Assembly (NCBI GenBank): GCA_001643675.2
Contig: LSRY02000014.1
Coordinates: 1,412,001 to 1,476,000 of the forward strand
Length of the DNA: 64,000 nucleotides
Direction: 5' to 3'
From: Monocercomonoides exilis
Taxonomy: Eukaryota; Preaxostyla; Oxymonadida; Polymastigidae
A program made the translations under genes and the position numbers. A model generated the notes under the pieces. The model searched no databases and was not told the DNA's origin. It worked only from the letters and a program-made list of their open reading frames with translations. Positions within the stretch are counted from its first letter, which is position 1, and the number at the start of each line of letters is the position of its first letter. Positions 60,750 through 64,000 of the stretch are shown here, in pieces.

Positions 60750-61908
60750 TTCACCTGTTTGTGATTCGATTGATACACACACCATTTTCATATAGCGTGA
60801 GATAGGAAAAGAATGAATTATCTAACAAAGGAATGAAAAAAATGGAGGAGAATGTCCCTCAGAACACAAGAAGTGAGAGTGAGAGACCTGGCAGCTTTCA
60901 TTGGAAAACTGAACGCCACAAGGTTCATGTTTAGGGAAGCTTCTCTTTTTCTTTCAACTCTTTATCTCACTCTGAACGCGATGGTTTCGAGGGCATGATG
61001 GAAAGGGAAGATGAAGATCAACCATTCTATCCTCCCAAGTTAGACCAAATGGATATTGAAATTGAAGTCCAATATTCCCTGACAGCTTTGTTCTCTGTTC
61101 CTTCCAGAAGCAATCCTCCCAACGGACGCATCAAGAAAAGCAGTTGGAGCCTATTAAAGAATTAGAAACAAAGATAACGACTTCCATTGTTCGCTCCCAC
61201 GTTGGCAACGTAACCAAAGCTCCAATTATCGAGAAATGTGGGCGATTCTTCAATCGTTAATCTATTTCACTCCAATACTTTCATCCAACCACATCAACAC
61301 ACTTCTGTTAAGATCGAACAACTCACCATCGGTTTTCAACATAAACAGATGGCACACGGGAACAAACCTTTGAAGGCTGCTTACGAAGATATGGAGACTT
61401 ACAAAAAGCGATGAAAGTTCAAGTGAAAGCTCAAAACATTCTGGGCGAGCAAAACGGTATGACCAACTTTCTTTTAAGATCAGAAAGTGGAGGAGATTAT
61501 CAAATAAAACATAAAGTCTTTCAAGGAATAATAAAGAAAATGCAAGCAAAAATCATGCTGGACGCGTTTTCTACACCGTGCAACAGGGAAGCTTATCGAT
61601 GGTGCGAGCGATGAATCCCGATTAACGAAGACGGTCTGCAGCAGTTTTGACGAGGAGAGACAGTTCTTGCTCGTCCTTCAATTCCTCTTATTCTTCCGAC
61701 AATCAGGAAAACGATTCTCGAATAAGCTCGAGTTTTTCTCCTTCTTCCCGATTGGAAGGTACAAATATGGGAGCCTCTGTTGAAAAGAACGACCCATATA
61801 GAATGGACGTGGAAGAGACAGAGTGACCTGCTTATACCGGGAACATGGATGAAGAGGATGGATGCTTCCCTGCAACCAGAGAATCTTCGTGCGATCTTGA
61901 CAGATCCT
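60750..61908 (+). repeat. right arm of 1,159-bp inverted repeat
   Basis: Mirror copy of 57875-59033. In coding sense it includes an RNase H-like stretch (AILQSLIYFTPILSSN, then RSNNSPSVFNINR where SDN is usual), then KIMLDAFSTPCNREAYRW and LLIPGTWMKRMDASL, blocks that follow RNase H in DIRS-type polyproteins. In-frame stops are present and shared with the left arm. Confidence 0.92.
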
Positions 61909-61927
61909 CAGTATCAAACGGAGATAT

Positions 61928-62958
61928 TTGATTCAAAGCCATCCTCCAGGCAAAGAATTTTCCATCGATATGGTCAATTTGAACGAATCCAGCTTTTCAC
62001 CATCAACATGGAATAGATATTTACGAAGTTATACTCGTTTCGGAGAAGAGTGGGCTGTGTGCAACTATGGTCCACCTCCAAGTGATTGGTTTGACTGGGT
62101 TATAAAATGTGCGGATATCTTTCTTAGACTTCACGACAAGGGACAAAAATGGTATTCGCAATGAAAAACACGATCAGCAATTTCTCTTGTGTCTCAACTG
62201 TTGTTTGAAAAGCAGAAAGCAGATTGTCCATCAATGAAGATTCTTTTCCGATCTTTCCAAAGACTCAAAAACAGAAAAAAGAAGAAATTTGCCTCCTATT
62301 TGGAATTGAAGAGTTCTTTTGGATTATATAGCAACCTTAGGAAAGAACAAAGACCTGGATAATGACACACTCATGAAAAAAACAATCTGCCAATTCATTT
62401 TATTTTCAACCTGCCGTTTCACTGAACTAGAGCTAATAAGTCTCACACATTCCACAAAAAAAAGAGGACTCAATAGCACTTGACAACTTGTTGAAGAGTG
62501 GAACAAAAAGAACGAACATCTTCATCCTTAACCTGAGAGAAACACCACTGATTTGCACTGCATCGGATGTGAATGAATTGTGGTTAAGAGTTGAAAAGAT
62601 ACAGATTAATACTGATCATTTTTTTCAGGAAAAAATTACAAAAAAGCCACTGTTTTCAAGAGACCTGAGAAAACTTGCATCTGAAATCATTCACAAATCA
62701 GGTATTCCAGATTGTCTCGGAACTTATTCACTAAAGCACGGTTCAATATCTGCCATAACGATGTCTGGAATGCACATAGCACAAGTTGACAAGTTCGCAA
62801 GGCTGTCTTCGTTAAGCGATACGATAACGAACTACTATTTTCAATCAGATGTTTCTTCCTCTTGTACAAGAGCTATAGTACAGTCTAAACCGGATATAAT
62901 CACATCTGTTTTTGCACAACTTTTTGTGACTATATCCGATTGTGATTACACACGATGA
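61928..62958 (+). pseudogene. dead tyrosine recombinase, right retroelement copy
   Basis: The N-terminal SAM-like core-binding domain reads FSPSTWNRYLRSYTRFGEEW. A stop follows KWYSQ at 62161. The catalytic domain then shows box I CRFTEL, GTYSLKHGSISAITMSG at the H-x-x-R box (with Lys-His-Gly in place of the usual Arg-His-Ala) and DTITNYYFQ at the nucleophile tyrosine. A stop near 62450 and a frame change before LLKSGTKRTN break it. It is better preserved than the left copy but not functional. Confidence 0.8.
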
Positions 62959-64000
62959 TGCTTTACACAGAAAAAAATAAAAATTAATTAATTAATTATC
63001 TAATTTAGGGTCGAATTTTTTATTTTTCGAAATACTACACAAATACACTTTTTTCACTTGCTTGATCAATTTTGATCATGAATACACATTATTATGACTT
63101 ATTTGAGCACATTTTTGAAAAAGCGAAATTTCGAAATTTTAAATCCAAAAATCGATTTTTCATAGAAAAAATTATCCATAATAATAAAAAATTATGATTA
63201 TATATTTTCAGCCCTGTGATTGTATGCGATGAAAAATGAACGAAAAACAAGCAAAAAATGTCGGTACATCGAAAAATGTGACAATAAACGATGTTGATTA
63301 TATTCAATGTGATTATTTCCGGTTTTGACTGTAGTTCAATCAACCAAAAGCAATGTTCAAAGAGAAATTCAAAGTGACTCAGCTGATCCACATTTAGTGA
63401 ACTTGAGAAGCTCAAAAGAAAATTATGCAAGCAGAAATGATATTGAAGATTCAACCATAGCTGAGAACGAACAGCAGGAAGTGGATAGAAGAGGAGATTC
63501 AGGATCTTCACACATGACAAAGTGCGCATGAATGTTGAAGATGAAAAGGAAAAACAGCAGATTTTGCAAGAAACCAGGAAAAAGCTGTATGTTATTCAAC
63601 AACTGATTGTCTTAAGCTAAGTTGAATTGATGAACCAGAAGACAACAATATCGTAGAAGCAAAAGAGATGAATCTGAGTGAAAGAAAAATTTAAAAGAAG
63701 TCATCCAAGAAAAAAATCCTTTTTTCATAATCAAAACATGGTTCCAAACCAAGCAACAATTATCCCTCTGTGACATGACTAAAGAAAATACAAACAATGA
63801 CAAAATAACTGACAAGATATTTGTGATTTATCAAAAAGGGTTATTAAGAATGATTTCCCAATTTTAAACAACAAAAATAATTAATTTGAAAATCGATTCA
63901 TAACAATTCTTATTATTTTGAAAAAATATTAATTTTTAATAAAGATGATTGAGCTCACAACTAGTACATTTTTTTTTCCAAAAAATATTTGTTGAAGAAT
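62959..64000. other. AT-rich right end of window
   Basis: No convincing gene. It contains an inverted diverged copy of the recombinase 3' end (63240-63345) and two short hydrophilic plus-strand frames (63325-63531 and about 63534-63620) that look like gag-type or gene fragments but match nothing I know. Confidence 0.5.
63240..63345 (-). repeat. inverted diverged copy of the recombinase gene 3' end
   Basis: On the minus strand, LQSKPEIIT corresponds to VQSKPDIIT near the end of the right recombinase relic (about 62880-62905). At DNA level ACAGTCAAAACCGGAAATAA matches ACAGTCTAAACCGGATATAA, with weaker likeness over some 50 further bases. It is a further broken copy of the same family in opposite orientation. 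Confidence 0.6.

Larger units (their letters stand above)
59638..62958 (+). mobile_element. decayed tyrosine-recombinase (DIRS-like) retroelement, right copy
   Basis: Order on the plus strand: a possible gag-like region with overlapping broken frames (59638-60120), reverse transcriptase (60299 to about 60740), RNase H-side region (60750-61908) and tyrosine recombinase (61928-62958). Reverse transcriptase plus tyrosine recombinase in this order, without a DDE integrase, defines DIRS/Ngaro-like elements. All parts carry stops or frameshifts. The termini were not defined; no split direct or inverted terminal repeats were recognised with confidence. Confidence 0.78.

Noticed and set aside
1-64000. 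tRNA, rRNA, CRISPR arrays and bacterial operon signals
   Set aside because: I looked for these by eye and saw none. The window is eukaryotic, and short RNA genes could still be missed without a covariance search.

Overview
The window is eukaryotic nuclear DNA from a single-celled organism. It is AT-rich and uses the standard genetic code, since TAA, TGA and TAG all end genes. It is full of short introns (mostly about 50-150 bp), and genes are closely packed on both strands. A ciliary gene (DRC5/TCTE1-like), standard eukaryotic machinery and very large beta-helix surface proteins suggest a flagellated protist. An intron-rich metamonad such as an oxymonad (Preaxostyla) would fit, but I cannot prove the lineage from this sequence. 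I placed 48 introns by reading frame and family alignment. Their 5' splice sites favour GTNTG, most often GTTTG, rather than GTAAGT.

Layout. 1-9174 (-): the 5' part of a giant secreted or surface protein of at least 3,009 residues, running off the left edge, with seven cysteine-anchored modules. 9175-12183: no convincing gene. 12184-15171 (+): a 995-residue protein with an N-terminal ubiquitin-like domain. 15882-18651 (-): a RAD21/REC8 cohesin kleisin, 6 exons. 18927-19843 (+): a cyclin-L/T-like cyclin, 4 exons. 19844-23143: AT-rich DNA with fold-back elements. 23144-24571 (-): TFB4 of TFIIH. 24714-26347 (+): a TBC1D22-type Rab GAP. 26769-28242 (+): a leucine-rich-repeat protein. 28260-30001 (+): a multipass membrane protein resembling XK-related proteins. 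30441-32398 (-): DRC5/TCTE1. 32441-38973 (+): a second giant surface protein, paralogous to the first and complete, with a C-terminal membrane anchor. 39407-41338 (+): a secreted cysteine-rich repeat protein (about 82 Cys in 598 residues). 41690-42836 (-): Rab1-like GTPase, 8 exons. 43046-54156 (+): one 10-exon gene for a 3,336-residue armadillo-type protein.

The right end (54.2-64 kb) is a transposon graveyard. It holds a dead Tc1/mariner transposase and two head-to-head, decayed copies of a tyrosine-recombinase (DIRS-like) retroelement. Their RNase H-side portions form a 1,159-bp inverted repeat that is identical wherever I compared it, while their recombinase portions have diverged. Further fragments of the family lie at 54.6 and 63.3 kb.

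The most interesting systems are the paired giant beta-helix surface proteins, the cysteine-rich secreted repeat protein, the giant armadillo protein, the unusual splice-donor consensus and the homogenised inverted retroelement pair. Several housekeeping genes relate to membrane traffic (Rab1, TBC1D22), transcription (TFB4, cyclin L-like), chromosomes (RAD21) and cilia (DRC5). They are not arranged as a pathway.
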